From: Terebella lapidaria
Taxonomy: Eukaryota > Annelida > Polychaeta > Terebellida > Terebellidae
Reading direction: 5' to 3'
Assembly (NCBI GenBank): GCA_949152475.1
Contig: OX424567.1
Coordinates: forward strand, 25,817,402-25,881,401
Length of the DNA: 64,000 nucleotides
Under the pieces are notes generated by a model. That model was not told the DNA's origin. It saw nothing but the letters and a program-made list of their open reading frames with translations, and searched no databases. A program made the translations under genes and the position numbers. The stretch's first letter is position 1, and every line of letters begins with the position of its first letter. Below, one piece after another: positions 1 to 14,339 of the stretch.

Positions 1-3000
1 ATCGATCTTAAAGTCTCAGAGATCTTGAGAAGCCAGGCCCTGAATTGGAAACATCCGTCGTCGCTCACTGATATATATGAATGAGTGGACGTGTACTGAG
101 AACGTCCGCCACGTCCTAAATGGACGGTCTCCAGCGATAGATCGTAGTCTCCAAACGTCCAGAATTCTGATGGAGGTCGTCTTAACGAAAAGTTCTCTGT
201 CCGCGGGCTCCTTTATCTGCATGTCTGCATACGGCGACCATTGCCTCTCAAATATTGGCAGATATGATTGATCTGCGAGTGATATTAACGGCAAAAAGCC
301 TATAGAACACTTTGATATGCAGGAAAATCTCAGAGAGCCATTGCCGTAAACCACACACAGACGCGGATTTACCATAGAACATTAACGAGACACACTTAAA
401 AGGTGCTAAAGAATCTCAGCTTTGGCGAAAGAATATCTCATGAATATTCATGTAATGCCTTTAATCTTCAAAGACCTAGATAGTATGCAAAGGTGCAAGG
501 TTATAAAATGTGTGGGGTCCATCACGATGTTTTATAGTTTTGCATAATACTTGCTACCTTTTCACCAAATGCACAGGCATATCCTCCAATGATTGTGCAT
601 AGAAAAACCAAACAACCATCATGTTTTTCTTATGCATCTTGATGCGGTGGGCTCCCAGAAGATGATATGGTTATCCTATTGTAATTAGTCAGGCTTCAGG
701 TCAAGAAAGGTATATCCGAATAATTGTTGTTTACTGTATGATATTCGTTTACACCCTGTGACACCTGTGACGTAATATATAGTGACATAATTAAATCAGA
801 CAATTCTTTAGAGCAATGAGCACGATTTAAGGACACGCGCCCAGTGGCACATGGGTCACATGACATCCAAGGCTAATTGATTGCTTGGACTTGGAGATAT
901 ACTTTCTATACGCTACTATAGGGCTCGGATACCCGGATACTATGATGCAGGTAACAGGCTTACATGGAGTGGGGGATTCCTCGCGTGAAGACAAAAACCT
1001 CGGGCTGTGTACGTTCCACTAATAAATGCATTGGTGCACAAGGCCAGACAAATATTATCTCAGGAATGATACGGCCTCTAGCGGCGGAAGAAAGCGGCCA
1101 GCTACCACACCAGCTGTGTATATAGTTCATTAGCGAGTTAACATGTATCATACTTTCTGTAAGTGCCTAAATCATTGCATGTTGGTTGTGTGTGTTACTA
1201 TCCAGTGTGTTCTCGTCTAGAAATGATACTACCACTCGAACTGACAAACACAGAGTCAGAGGAAAACAAGCCCCAAAATATAGTAGTGCCCTGCTCTTGA
1301 TGTTGGCAAAGTTAGATTATTCCGACAAGAACTTACTTGGATGTATACATCAGTGTACATGTACATGTATGGATGTAGCTACAAGGAACTTCTCTCGTGC
1401 ACTAATTCACCCCGGGGTTCGACTGTACATCAGCCGACTAATCAACAATCTTCAAATACATGTAGGATTTTCCGGATATGGACCATTTGTTTGCCCGAGG
1501 ACACTGTCGACACCAGTTGTTAAGTGTATGGTTGGTTGCTCGTGTCTCTACTTCCTGCGGCAACACCTCCCAATTATACACATCGAGTCTGTCATTCCCA
1601 GTATTATTCCCTCCTGGGCAAAAAGCAAAACTGAGGAGGGATTTGGAAGAAATGAACGACTCATTGTCATATCTGAAGTCCTGGAGTGCAGTATTCACCT
1701 ATACATTTGATTATACTAGTAGTGTTTTACATGCGCATATATGTACTAGTATATGCGGCCGTGTGTTAGTAACGTGTAGAACATAAAACTTTCGTTCGGC
1801 TAGTTAGCAGAATAATAATATAAAAAAAGAAAACCATCGATTAGTCTGACGCCATTAACATGACTTGTCTACAGCTATGAAGTATTTGCCAAATATTTGT
1901 GTCTGAGGTATCATCCGCTGACTGGCTCTGGGTTTAAGACGCCCAGGCGTAATCGCATTATCTGCTGGAAGGGCAGTTCACGTCGATAAGTTCCTGGACC
2001 GCGGCCATCAAAGTTGTCCTCTTGAGATGGGTAAAACTGTACGTGAAGACTGGCCATACATCACTAGAAGGTAAAGAATTGACGTGGCAAGCCCCACACC
2101 AAACATCCCTGAATCTCCGTCCCCATGGGGCCCTCAGCACGGACCACGAGGCATTTTCTGCCAGAGTGCTCGGCTAGACCGTCTCACAATCAATAGAGGA
2201 ACTGAGACTGTTTAATGGGACCCGGGGGAGCTCTAGAATGCGCCGACATGGATTCCAATGTAAGATGACGCCAGAAGACAAGGAAATGTCGTCGCCAAGT
2301 TTTCAAATTGGCTGAAACACCTGACGCGGTTGTCGAATGCGCTTTTGAAATAGCTCGTTAAGAGTTCTATTCCCAAAGGAAGGCTTGAATCAACCGTGTG
2401 CATTCACAAAACCAATTTCAATGGCGGCGAAAATTGCGTTTAGTTCCGTATGTTAAGGCAACGTTTCCATGTAGCCTTAACATAATATCATAGTGTATTT
2501 CATGTAACATTCAAGGTAGTCGTTCATCTGTAAAGTGGTTTCGTATTCGAACAAAGAAATACTTTTATAATCCGAGGAATAATATTAAGCGTGTCTGTGC
2601 AATACTTTGACGTCTCAAGTTTTGGGATGCTAAAACTTTCTCCCAGCCACCATTAGCCGCAGCGCACGTTCAGAAAACAACCTGCATGGTGAAATATATA
2701 TGGGGTTCCATGTTTCTAGCCCTTTTCCTGATGTAATCTCGGCGCAAACGACCATTAAGATACATAATTCAGAAGAGGGATGCTAGCACACCTGCCGGGA
2801 CTCTGGGATAGTTGCAGTACCTCAACTCCAGCACAGATAAATAGGCCAATTATTGCTGAATCATATGGTATTATAGCTCTAATAAATGGATGATTAATGC
2901 CTTGCTCAGTCATAAGAAGTGATTTCACACCCCTATTTACCTCGGTTGTGGTTATTTCAGCCTATTAATTCACATCATGACTCCCGAAGTCATTGTCTAG

Positions 3001-6000
3001 AGAGGTGGGGGTGAGATACACGTACCTAGCCATCATCCTACAGTTGATACACTGTGTAGCATAATCACTCTTGGTGTAAAAAACGTAGGGCGGGCTTTAT
3101 AATTTGTGCCTTTTTGTTGCCGTAGCGGATAATAACGGCGTATGTTTGGTCATTAATACCCATAGCCACCTTTATGGTGAGCGCCATATCTCATACATAT
3201 AGACGAGAGTTCGCTACACGTAAATACTGCGGTAGAATATATGATAGCCATTTTTGAAATATGCATGATGATCCGATCTCGAGTCGCTGATGGCTTTCTG
3301 TGCTTGATGGAAAATAATTATATGCAACATTCCCAAGGGTTATGTATATGTATATATATATATATCAAAACATCCATTTTACTTTTTTACAATAAACAAG
3401 AAAATATGTCTGGATTGGCATTAGGCATTAGGCATTAGCGAATCATTACGTATTCATAGAATCCAGAATTTAATTCTGACTGCGGAGTTACAGATTGCAA
3501 AACGGATGCTAAAGGGTTATCACTATATTCCAGGCTTCAATGTCTGCTCTGGCGTGTACCGTGGGATTGGCTATATGACTGGGATATTCCCATGAAGGAA
3601 AACCAGGTGATCACCAGACCACGTGACCCCACTGAGAGAGTACAGACAAATTAACACTCGGTATGTTAATCCGAGCCGTCCACATCATGGGATTCCCCAT
3701 TGACTGCCAGCTCCCTGACTTTGTTTATTGCTGCAGGTCGAAGCAGGAGGATATCAAGGTGGTTCGTAAATTAAATCTGTGGATATCTGGTGCTCTGTAC
3801 CGCCAGAACCTCTCGACATCTGTTTGTTGGCTCTAGCGGAAACTTGAAGGGTGGTACTCTCCTAACTGGGACGTTCAAGTGAAATGAACTTTGAGTTTTC
3901 CGGACTAAGTTCTTGAGACTGACACGTTCGTGTATATTAAACTGGCAAATCTTTTTTCAAAACCAATTGTCACTTACAAAGCAAATGTTATCAAGGCAAG
4001 ACTTGATCAGGTTAACTAATGAGTCCCATCGATACGATAGTCAGGTACAGTGCACCCAAGCTCAGTGTTTTCAATTCACTGGCTCACTGCCCGGTAACAT
4101 ACATCTAAACACTAACCAATATCGACCAACTCCTCTTTCCAAGTGGTGATTTTACGCAGTACATGTTTTATTTTTGACCGAGTTCCATCTATAACTTCAC
4201 CAGCAAGTCTGGCTGCGTCCAACTATAGTCTTATCTACGACAGTGATCGGTTACTGATTGAATATCCCAGTCTCAATCACTGCAATAAAACTATGTCTCG
4301 TCACGGTTTCTCCTAGACCAGTCAGGTCAGATGTCACCATAGGACACTCATCCTGACACAGCGCACTGAATTATTCGTGATGGTATGACCAATCATGTTT
4401 ATGTTCAAATTGGGTCTGGATGTTCAGAAAGTTATGACAGAATGTTTCTGTCTGATGCACGTCTCGCGGATTTCTATCACAGTTATCGTTTTCAGAGATT
4501 TGATTGATTTTTTTTAGTTTGATGCAGTATTGGTCATGCAATCCGATTCGTGCACGTATATTGTAAAAAGATGCACGAGCATTATGTCAGTACTGCCCCT
4601 AAACGACTGTATATGTGACGTCAACTTTCTGTCAGCTTTATCAAATGCTCAGTAATCGTTTTGTCGCTATACACAATTTACCAGGTTTCCATGATGAGTG
4701 CACAAGAGTGGCCTAAAAGCATCATATTTCCCTCCATGTTGGCGAAAAGCATTGACGAACAGAGAGGAAACCTATCACCAAAGACGCAGTCCAATGGAAA
4801 CATTATTAATGGCTGATTGTCTTCTTTGTACTAAACTATATCCGGTATTTTGTCGACTGAACAAGAAGCGCGATGCAGAACACATCGCAAAGTCCGGAAA
4901 TTAATAAAGGGTTCGGCGACACCTTGATCTAAATTAAGTACCCAATTTTACACAACTGCCCATGGAAGGACTTCAAGCAATATTCGCTGATGAAAAGTAG
5001 ATCTTTGCATAAAGAGTAACTCCTTTGAGTGAAATCATGATGACAATATAAGTCGCAGGGCCCACAAAATCCTGATTCCAATTACGTTTTATCTGTTATC
5101 AGACCGTCTTACAAGTGACGAACGTGCCTACGACAAGCTAGATCCACCCACGACCTGCGCGAGAGGCACGTCAGCTAATATCTCAGAAGCTTACGCTGAA
5201 TGTGACCAGCCACAGCAGCAGCATGCCAAATCAATACGACTGGGTCTGGGATGCCCTTTCATGAAGAAAGCAGATACCTCTTCAGGGAGTTGAGCTGTTC
5301 AGAAGGGAATCCCACCATTCCCCAGACTCACGTTTACAATCAGAGAGGAACATGTGAATATTGCAGACAGTCTTGTCATACCTTGGCTTGCCTGTAGGAA
5401 TGTCATCCATACAACTCATCATGGTTCATATTGTGTGTGATGAGTAGATCGCCGAATCGACAATTTGGTTATTATTCTACACTTTCATGCTATCTGTACC
5501 TATCAACATAACACAACCAGCACTTCTTGTCTAACGCCATCATGACGTATAGTTTGCCACCAGCAGACTGTCCCATTCTCTGGAGTTCCAAGATTTATTA
5601 CAAAATGCACAATGAATGTCACCTATCACAGCCCCGGTGACACAATTGATTTTCCCTAAGTTGTTCGCAGACTCGAAGTCTGGATGCGATATTTCCCAGC
5701 CGTTGGTTCCTTGAGAGTGAGATAGCATTATTGCATGATTGCTAAGGACCAACACCCCAGCAGCAACCCTGAACCTGAAACCGACGGAGAAATTACCGTA
5801 TTTTCTCGAAGATGCATCACATCCGACACGGAACGCCAATCATGCGACATAAAATCAAATTATATAAAAGCATACCATCCAGCGATCAATATAGACACTT
5901 GGAGGTTCTATTTGGCACCGCTCACTTTTCTTGGAGCCGTGTCGCCAGAGAAAAGAAAGATGCTGCGATTGATGGTTGCCGCTCCACTTCGCCGTCGATC

Positions 6001-6689
6001 GGTTATCGTCTAGAGCAGAGCTGGACACATCTCAAGAGGGCCAGTCAGTCAGAGGAAACTCTGCACCCGACCATGTATCGATCAGAGTGCAAACTGTCTG
6101 AATCAACATTACATATAAATCCCCTATGTCTACAGCATGTAACAGAGAAAAAAAGGATTTGCTGATTAAATTTCCCTCTCAAGAATGTTGTGATGACTTA
6201 ACAGTAATTAACACTGTTGCTAGATCACCTTTAGCCTTGAATTTTCAAGTGAGTGACAAGGTCGAATCTTGACCGTATGTGTGTGCGCTCTAACTAATTT
6301 CACAGTTGTGAACACGCCAAAACACCCAACGTTGATTCATTACTCTAATAACTTACTCTGGGAAGGGATATGGGAACATCCCCTTGAGTAGTATTGTGGT
6401 AATTCTGATACTTCTAGACATGTTATAAAAGACCACTCTGATTCATGCAAATCAAGGTTACTTACTTTTGAAGTATTTGATTTTCGTCGGGTGAAGTATG
6501 CCAGATGGACAGACCAGGGATGATACTTCGATCAACACACTCAAACATCTTCTGCAGTACTGACAAAGCTGTGGTGTGTGTGTGTGCAATAACATCACGT
6601 TGTCTATCAAACTAGAATACACAATGTTGGTAGCACCATACAGCATTTACAAATAATTGTATGTGTTTGTTCTATTTTCACAAAGTATA
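1..6689. other. Left flank, no recognisable gene
   Basis: I see no gene here. Open frames are short and overlap on both strands; the longest (1186-1710, plus strand, 174 codons) has no recognisable domain and no clear splice context. Simple sequence includes a TA/TATG run near 3346-3365 and three copies of GGCATTA near 3417-3436. Unique-looking, A+T-rich intergenic or intronic DNA. If the semaphorin's missing first exons lie inside the window, this is one place they could be, but I found no sequence resembling the start of a Sema domain. Confidence 0.5.
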
Positions 6690-6920
6690 CATTTGCCAGA
6701 GTTGTACACAGCCCAGCGTGTCGTTCAGAAGTATGAGAACACGACTTTTAACCTCAGCATTCCTGCAGACTTGAGACATCAATAGACCGTTTCTGCCCCG
6801 CTGCCACAGAGACAGGAGGCGATCTATTGTCGGAACATGGACAGTTTAATTGGACAACTGGGTGTCGACTGTCTAGTCCGGCGGCTGAATGGTACAGGAA
6901 ACTGCCGACGTGAATAGCTT
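6690..6920 (+). pseudogene. Decayed counterpart of the copy B cysteine-rich ORF
   Basis: This stretch aligns with 51017-51243 of copy B, which is open on the plus strand. Here the frame is broken by several stops and at least one small indel, and some cysteine codons are lost. It shares the words CATTCCTGCAGACTTG and TTTAATTGGACAACTGGGTG with copy B. It is clearly more diverged than the DNA to its right, so it may be a relic that left selection earlier or the ragged edge of the duplication. Confidence 0.35.
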
Positions 6921-8559
6921 TGAACAATGAAACAATTACACCGATCCTGGAATTGACTAAAATCCATTTGTAGTCTGGAGAAACCACTTCAATCTAAATC
7001 CGTCAAGAGTTTGGACACAAGTCGACTGAAATCAATTACACAAGGGGTAAAAGTTCACCAATGATCTGCTTCATTACAACATTCAATCTTGCTTACTCTT
7101 TCTTTCCGCACATAAATATGTAAGCAGAACATTCAAATGTGGCATCTTGTGAACAATGTTATCGGTGTGTTTGAAAGTATTTGTGATCCGTCTTAATTCG
7201 ACATCATGAATACATTTTACTACCATCTCTCACTCCACATTCCGATCTATTCTCAGTTGCAATGACCACAAAAGAACTAATGTGGAGCCTTAACTATATA
7301 AATTGTGAATGCATAATCGTATTGCATTTCATTTGTGATTGTTCCTACGAGAATATTACACACCAAAGGATAAGTGTATCACTTTTGTATTTTCACACGG
7401 CTGATGATAAAATATACTATATTCGTCTACTCATCAACTGTAACGACCTGATGTGACTATATCATTTTTTACAGGAAGTCACGTTGATTGTTCTAATAGT
7501 TGTACATTAGTATTGTATGTCAGGAGATTCAAATGAATTGAACTGAATGTTGATCAGTGAACTCAAAAGTAGGAAGAGGAACTGCCATTCGTTTTAAGTA
7601 ATACATTATATAGTTCCATTGAACTTCTGTCGCGTTTATAGGTTGTTCTCTATTGACGCCAGTTTCACTGATCGTTCATTCATGTCACATCCGTCAAACG
7701 ACCAGCGAGTGAGTTCCACACACAGCTTCATCTGCGCGAGGGATCAGTTCTTCATTTGACGGATCCTAACACAGCACGTTGTGCAATAAATCCTCCCTCT
7801 GTTGTGACCCGTCACCCTCTAGAGCTGTAAAACTATGCTTCATCACGGTTCATCTTGTGAGGATAAGACGAAAGCCCTGTATATTTCCCATAAAAGAGCA
7901 ATCAATCTGCCTTATTACATGATGATATATTTCGCACACTATGGCCAGCCACATGTATGTTGCATCTACATATTTAGCACATTGTGGTTATATTACTACT
8001 ATCACTAATCCAACAACGACATCAATTAGTATATTTATTGCTGTGGTACAGTGGAAACGTACTTATTGAGTACAAAGATGGTTCAAATAAGCAGGATAGA
8101 CTGATTGATGCTAGTTATGGTGTACTGCATCATCTTATTTGATGATGGCCATACATCTTGAGAAGAAACAGTATTTGGAATGCTACTGAAATAGCTCGGT
8201 TCAAAATTACTAAGATAAGCTGATTACTCCTTGATACGCTTGTAATGCTGTGTTTCTATAAATACGTACCTCTGTGGCTCGTCAGAATGAGATCTTGCAT
8301 CTTTCAGACTGTAAACAAAGAGTACAGCTCATCTCGATGCGGAAGGTCTCTCACAATTATAAATATTGCACAACATCAACTAAAGTGCTACTAACGATAT
8401 CACTATTGATTGTTTATATTCAATATTAGGTGTTCAATGTAACATAATTACAGAATTAAAATGTAGTATGCCTCTTGTTTGTGGTTGACTCTGTGATACC
8501 AAGAGGTTGACAGGACATGATCCAGCTATAACCTCCCCGTAGAAGCTAATAAGTGGATG

Positions 8560-8790
8560 TAAGAACCGACCTATTACCGACAACACGACAGGATTTTGAT
8601 AATAACAATAACAAACCTACATACAACATTTTTTTTTCGAAAAAATAACCTTAACCAAATATTTACAGCAAAACCCACACTAGCGTCATCAGGGGCAGAC
8701 AGTGTATGAAATATATTGTGTTTGTACTGTACACCAGATGGACTTAGTATACAACTGCCCAACGACCTACTAGCTACTGAGTTGAAGTAG
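8560..8790. repeat. Dispersed repeat, family 1 (copy A)
   Basis: A short interspersed sequence recurring in this window at about 10895-11197, 53270-53480 and 58690-58905. Shared words include GCGTCATCAGGGGCAGACAGT and a stretch reading TACTGTACACC-GATGGA followed by ATACAACTGCCCAAC. Minus-strand translations of two copies share LSAPDDASV, but the frame is short and broken, so I treat it as a non-coding repeat. Class unknown; no terminal repeats were found. Confidence 0.6.
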
Positions 8791-10894
8791 TTCAAAATGA
8801 CTTATGAACGTGAACTTCCAGAACGCCCAGTGTGTGTCAAACAGTTCGGTTGACATGAGGTATTTGCACAATGTTGTCTTAGTTTGCATTCGTGTTGTTT
8901 CTGGAATCACAAAGAAAAATTGCAGCAAAATCAATCGATTGTGCTTATTTATGAATTTTCTGGAACGTGTACATAAGTTTGGGCTGTGCATCACAATGCT
9001 GATGGCAGTCATTTTCGATGACAAAAACAGTCAAATTGGCCATTTGACGGCCATTTTCTCGAAACATGTTCAGGCAGTTTTCAGATGTTTATTTCAAAAC
9101 ATCCCCCTGATGTAACTCTGTGACATGCATAAGTGAATTTGACCTTGAGTAACCTTGAAAGCCACAAAAAAAATGTTGTGGCTCAACATAATACATTTCT
9201 CCGGTAACTTTTTCAAGACCTTGGGCTATATTTTTTCCAGATATATTCTCAACAGACGCCCTGGTGGAGATAATACAGCGTATGTGCAAATTATTGCCAA
9301 TTTCTGGGCTGGCCATCTGCTTGGAATAAACCAATGTTGAAAGAGTGAACTCAAACCAGATGCTCATATTGTTAGTACTTGCGGAACTATTCATTCAAGT
9401 ACACATTATATAAAATCGAGGAATATTAATTATATTACTCTTTGATTAGTATAATATATGTTTTGATAGACATACATGTAGATATATTTATATGTTTTCT
9501 AGTTTAGTATCTAAGGCATTTGTTTAAATAAGGGCCACCAATCTGCAGGGTCTAGTATCGAGAACATGGTACTCGTTCAGGAGGCCCCAAGTGAGAAGCT
9601 ATTGACCAGATATAGAGACAGTTTAATTGGATGACAGGAAGACCGACCATAGACTTGTTTTCCCCAACACGAGGATGTGAATCACTAAATTTCAGGCGTG
9701 AAACGGGCCAGCAAGAGTGATAAATCTGTCTTGTTCCCTAAATTGAATGAACGCCATTTTGAAATCGGTTGAATTCTATAAGAACCTTCATTCAATCTGA
9801 AAATCTCAATACACATAATTGAATCAGCAATGTAGATGATTGGACTGTCATCTCCCATTCAACTCGACTACTTTACAGTTCCTGTGTTTTTTAAAAATAA
9901 AATTCACTTCTGAGTGCCAGCTTATAACGGGTACAGATGAGGGGAATATGTCGGATCCTAATGAGGATGAAAGGCAGAGATTCTGTCGTTTGTTTGATGT
10001 TGTATTTTATTGTCAACCAATGTGTGATCAATCATTATTTATCTGACAGGATAATTCTATTTTCTTAAAAAGCCCAGAATCTACTCAGCTGAATCTTAGT
10101 GCTACATGAAAGAACAATAATGTTCAACTCCTCAGTGTATTAAGCACGAAGCAACGGCGTCAAATCTTTGCTCGGTAAATTGAGGGATGAAGAAGTGTGT
10201 TGGATTACAGTTTATAACGCCGTCGTTCACTCCAGACTCAGAAATAATGTGGTGCATCTACTGCTGAGCTCGCTCCCCATCTATTATCGCCCTCTTGGTG
10301 GAGACATTGTGTCCATTCATCCTGACTTTGTGTCTACTTTATTGCATGAGAGGCCTAATTAGCGTAACTCGTCCAGTGATAATTAAATTTAAGATATGGG
10401 CGCAGTGACTGATGACTAATATGCATTTGGTATGTTTGTGGAAACTATATATGCAGTCAGCGTGCTTCACGTCATAATAAGTTGTTCCAGAATGGGTCCG
10501 ATTAAAGTATTAACCATTGTGACTTCTGCATGATTTATCGCCATACAAAATGAATTGTACTGTAATTAGCTTCAAGACGCACATTTTGTCAAACAGTAAT
10601 TTGTGAAATATACATCTTAGGGTTAATTTTAAGGTGAATTCGACAAATTTCTAATCTCGTGGAAATCGATAAACAATTTATCAGTAATTTCTGAAATATA
10701 CGTCTATTGGTTATTTTTATAAGTTGAAGGTTAATTTTCTAAAAATTTCTAGTCTCGTGGAAATCGATAAACATCCTGGGCCCTTTGACACATGTCCTGT
10801 CATGATAACCTTGAGTTATCATTCATGTACCAGGAGCTACGGTTATTAGTCTGGCTTGAATTAGGGTGATAAATTCGTCCATGATTCAGTTAGG

Positions 10895-11197
10895 TTGTAA
10901 GTATCAATCTCTTACCACCAATACAGCCAAATTTTGATGATTCCAATAACAAACGTAAAATACAACACTTTGCAAAAGAAACAAAGCCCGACCAAATAGT
11001 TCGTCAAACGGCACACTGGCGTCATCAGGGGCAGACAGTATGTTAGATGTTGTTTCTACTGTACACCTGATGGAATAAGCATACAACTGCCCAACAACCT
11101 ATAAAATAAATTAGAAATCCGAAACAAAGCCCATGGATTAGATATATGACAAGTACATAAGTACCTAATCACAAGCCAAAAGGCTACTGAGTGGATG
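10895..11197. repeat. Dispersed repeat, family 1, present only in copy A
   Basis: About 300 bp present in copy A and absent from the matching place in copy B (about 55540, where GATTCAGTTAGG runs straight into the sequence ending TTCTCAGTTGTG). It belongs to the same family as 8560-8790, and its right part extends the similarity to 58690-58905 (matching words such as CATACAACTGCC and ATTAGGAATC-like tracts). Either an insertion in A or a deletion in B; no clean target duplication is visible. Confidence 0.6.
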
Positions 11198-11686
11198 GTA
11201 TCCCTTCTCAGTTGTGGAAGATACCACGGTATGGCCTCCCCTGAAAGAAGGCCAAATAATTATGATAAATGCATAAAAAAATGCATCAAAGTTCCAGCAA
11301 TAGAACTTTGATGAGAATAAGAAATCTAAAAAATGCGTCTTTGACCACCTTCTCATGGGTCTGGGTGTCCTTTTCTTGAGGTATCTCGATTACTCAAGGA
11401 GGTATTATCTGAGGGGGGGGGGGGGGCGGAATGCATGTACACCTTATATCTCCTTCAAAAGAAACAAGTTTTGTTTGATGTTTTTTTTACACATTTCACA
11501 ACACCAAAGATTCTCGTTGACTCCTTATGCATTGTGTTTTGAATCATTATAGGTGCGAATAATCATGAGACCTGGAGACGTATACATCAATATTTCACAT
11601 TGTGCATAAAGTAACGCTACTGTATTTGGCGTGTGCATATTGATTGTGACCTCACAATGCAATACAATACTCAAATGCCTGCTTAA

Positions 11687-11870
11687 TAGTGCTGCAAACC
11701 GGGGTCCAATTTTTTGAGGTACCTCAACCGGAAGAGTAACAGGACGAGTCATATACCAAAATGACCGGGAAAGTCTCTAGTTTCAGGAAATGTCTGAAAT
11801 ACTTTTCAACTCCAATGGCAATCTGAGATATTCGGGGTTTAGTAACATGTGTCTGTTTCACCGAATTCAA
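11687..11870 (+). repeat. Left terminal inverted repeat of the 4.1-kb element
   Basis: Starts TAGTGCTGCAAAC and ends near CACCGAATTC. Matches the reverse complement of 15624-15819 with scattered mismatches and one indel of about 12 bp near the outer end. The inner 130 bp is the best conserved part. Confidence 0.85.
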
Positions 11871-12269
11871 GCTTTTAGCTATGCGAATATCGAAATCATA
11901 TTAGGCATTGCAGACATCTAGGAATAAATATATAACAAATTTTGACAAAAACGCCATTTTTTTGTCAGATGCTCCAAGTCTGATAAAACAAATATATTTT
12001 GACATGTATAAGATGAATTTTCAATGCGTCGTTGCCATGGCAACCAAGGTAACTAAGGCAAGGACAGAACATTTAGTATAGTAAGAGAATGATGATAAAT
12101 TCTATGAGCTAGGTAGATCCCTGTGCACCTCCACAAGACGATAGAAGGACTTGTTTCGCTTTCTTTTTACAACCTTCCCCCAAAACCGATGCCACCTTCA
12201 TAAATTAAGATGAAATAGCTGTGTGACATCATTTTCAAAATGGCCGCCACCAAATTCGTGAAACCACGT

Positions 12270-12960
12270 TTTGACCTATAACTCAGATTCTATGGCAGAT
12301 AGAGAGGAGATTTCGGTGGCTACACCCATGTTTTCGATGACAAGGAATCTAATGCTGACACTGCCGATTCTCTATGACTGTTTGTTTGCTTCAGAATTCA
12401 AAAGCCATCAAAACCTGGAAAAATTCATTTTTTTATTGAAGACGTTCTCGAAATGACTGCCAAAATTTGTGAAATCCTGTTTTGAGCTATAAATCTGCTT
12501 CTATTGCAGATAGAGACAAGATTTCCATGTCTACACCCATAATTTAGATCTCAATGGATTCATTGATAGTATTGTTGAGGCACTCTGACTGTTGTTTGTC
12601 TCTCAATTAAAAATGGCTGTCATCGACCTGCAAAAATCACCATTTTCCTTTGGCGGAACATACTTGTGTGAAAATCATGGGGGAATTGACACTTTCTCTA
12701 CCAATCACTTCAATCAACACTTCGTTTGGCCTTCCCTAACAATAGAGGTGCAGATGCCCCATCAACAATTGTGGAAGTACAACCTGTGTGACATCTTTTT
12801 CATCAAAATTCCTGAAATCTTTGGGCTATAATCTGGCTTCTATGGCAGATATGAAAAAAATATTGGTGTCTACACCCATGTCTTTGGTGACGAACAATCT
12901 ACCAGGTGATATTGTTGAGTTTCTCTGGCTGTTGACCGACTTGAGGTTCTAAAGGTTGCA
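12270..12960 (+). repeat. Degenerate repeat inside the 4.1-kb element, about three units
   Basis: Three related blocks begin near 12270, 12480 and 12825. Each has a variant of 'TTTTGA/GGGCTATAA-TCTG-TTCTATGGCAGATA' followed by 'GTCTACACCCAT' and then a variant of 'ACTCT-TGACTGTT'. Spacing is irregular (about 210 and 345 bp) and identity is moderate, so this looks like old internal duplication rather than an active minisatellite. The open frames crossing it are short. Confidence 0.6.
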
Positions 12961-13481
12961 ATCAATAGCAGCTGAAAAGAGACAATCAGAGATTGCAGAT
13001 CCTCACCCCTTCAGATTTAGTTATCAAAATTACCCTGATGACCCTTACATTTTCGACCTAGGCGATATCGGGGATTTGGGTCGTACGACTATTTGTAATA
13101 CTTCAAATCGTGGGGAATTGGCAAATACAAACATAACGACTAAATCAAACGGGCAATATTATAAGGTTTAGGAATGTCTATGAAATTGATTTTATACTTT
13201 GACAAAGTCGACAATCTTTAAAAGTTGGGTCTGAACAGGAGTATAGTTACCATGATATCAAAATTTTTGACAGATTTGTTATTTGCATTATATACTTGTT
13301 TACAAGTATAAAACACGCTCAACGACTAATAATGTACTTACAATCAGAGTAATAAAAATCTAATTAAATGAAACCCAATCGATGGCGTCACGCATAACTA
13401 ATGAAAATTGCCTCGAGGACTCCCAGAGGAGCAAAACAAACATGGTCATAACTTTGGAACAATCAAGATATTTGGGTCCTG

Positions 13482-14339
13482 TAAAGGCCCAGTCACACTG
13501 ACGATACGACCAAGATACGACCTCGCTGCGACCTAAAATTTTTGTAATCGTGGACAAATCGTGACACGAAAGTACGACTGGTCGTACAGGTCGTGAATGG
13601 TCGCAAACAAGAAACTAGTCACAGCAAGGTCGATGAACATGTTCAAAATTTCCAACCTACGGTCTCTGGTCGCACGTTGGTCTTACAATCGTGCCACCAG
13701 TCAGGAAAGGTGGCACCACCAATCGGACATTGTCGCATGTTATTGACCAACCCAAATGGTCGTGCTACTAGTCGTACAACCTGGCGACTAGTGGTGCAAT
13801 CAGTCGTACAACTTCATGATCAGTGGTGCGACGACCTGTGCCGACTGGTAGTACGACCTTACGATTGGTGGTAACACCCGTTTAAAGCTTCCCGAAAGGA
13901 GGATAAAACGTGCAATGGAAAATATTTTACCAACACAACAAAATTTTTCAGCTTTTTTTTCTAAACTATAAAACTGCAAAATATTGTTTTCTGTTCAAGT
14001 TTTGTGCCCTTCTATCTAATCAGACGGACGGTCGTGCGTCAGGTCGCAATTTATCGTACGACTAGTCATTGATTGCAACGACTGGTTGTACGACAGGTCG
14101 GTGGTTGCTATGACTGAAGGCACGACAAGTCGGTGGTCACTGCCACGTGGTCGTAATAGTGCTTGCGATCAATATTTTCCATTTTTTCAGTGATCGTGCC
14201 ACCAAGCGTACCACCAATCGTATGAACAGTCGCTACTTGCGATTGCAGTGTCGATCACTGGTGATCCGTCGTAACTCAGCAAATTTGAACCTGATCGTGC
14301 GACCATAACATCGTACGACTCGGTGTGACTCGGCCTTAA
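13482..14339. mobile_element. Nested inverted-repeat element rich in CGTACGAC words
   Basis: Bounded on the left by AAGGCCCAGTCACACTGACG (from 13484) and on the right by the inverted CGGTGTGACTCGGCCTT (to 14337), so an element of about 0.85 kb nested in the 4.1-kb transposon. The interior is crowded with variants of GTCGTAC, TCGTGC, CGACTAGT and GGTCG on both strands, giving many overlapping local inverted repeats. No transposase frame. It resembles short non-autonomous DNA elements (MITEs) with AAGGCC...GTCACAC-type ends; the family is not established. Confidence 0.65.

Noticed and set aside
1186..1710. Longest open frame on the left flank (174 codons, plus strand)
   Set aside because: No domain, no codon bias I can see, overlapping open frames on the other strand, and no splice or start context.
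9089..9394. Minus-strand frame of 101 codons, also at 53799-54104
   Set aside because: The frame shifts near one end between copies and has no recognisable domain; it is explained by the duplication.
11411..11428. Run of 14 G residues
   Set aside because: Simple slippage; copy B has 7 at the same place.
13593..13874. Open frame inside the CGTACGAC-rich element
   Set aside because: Its composition reflects the short repeated words, not a protein.
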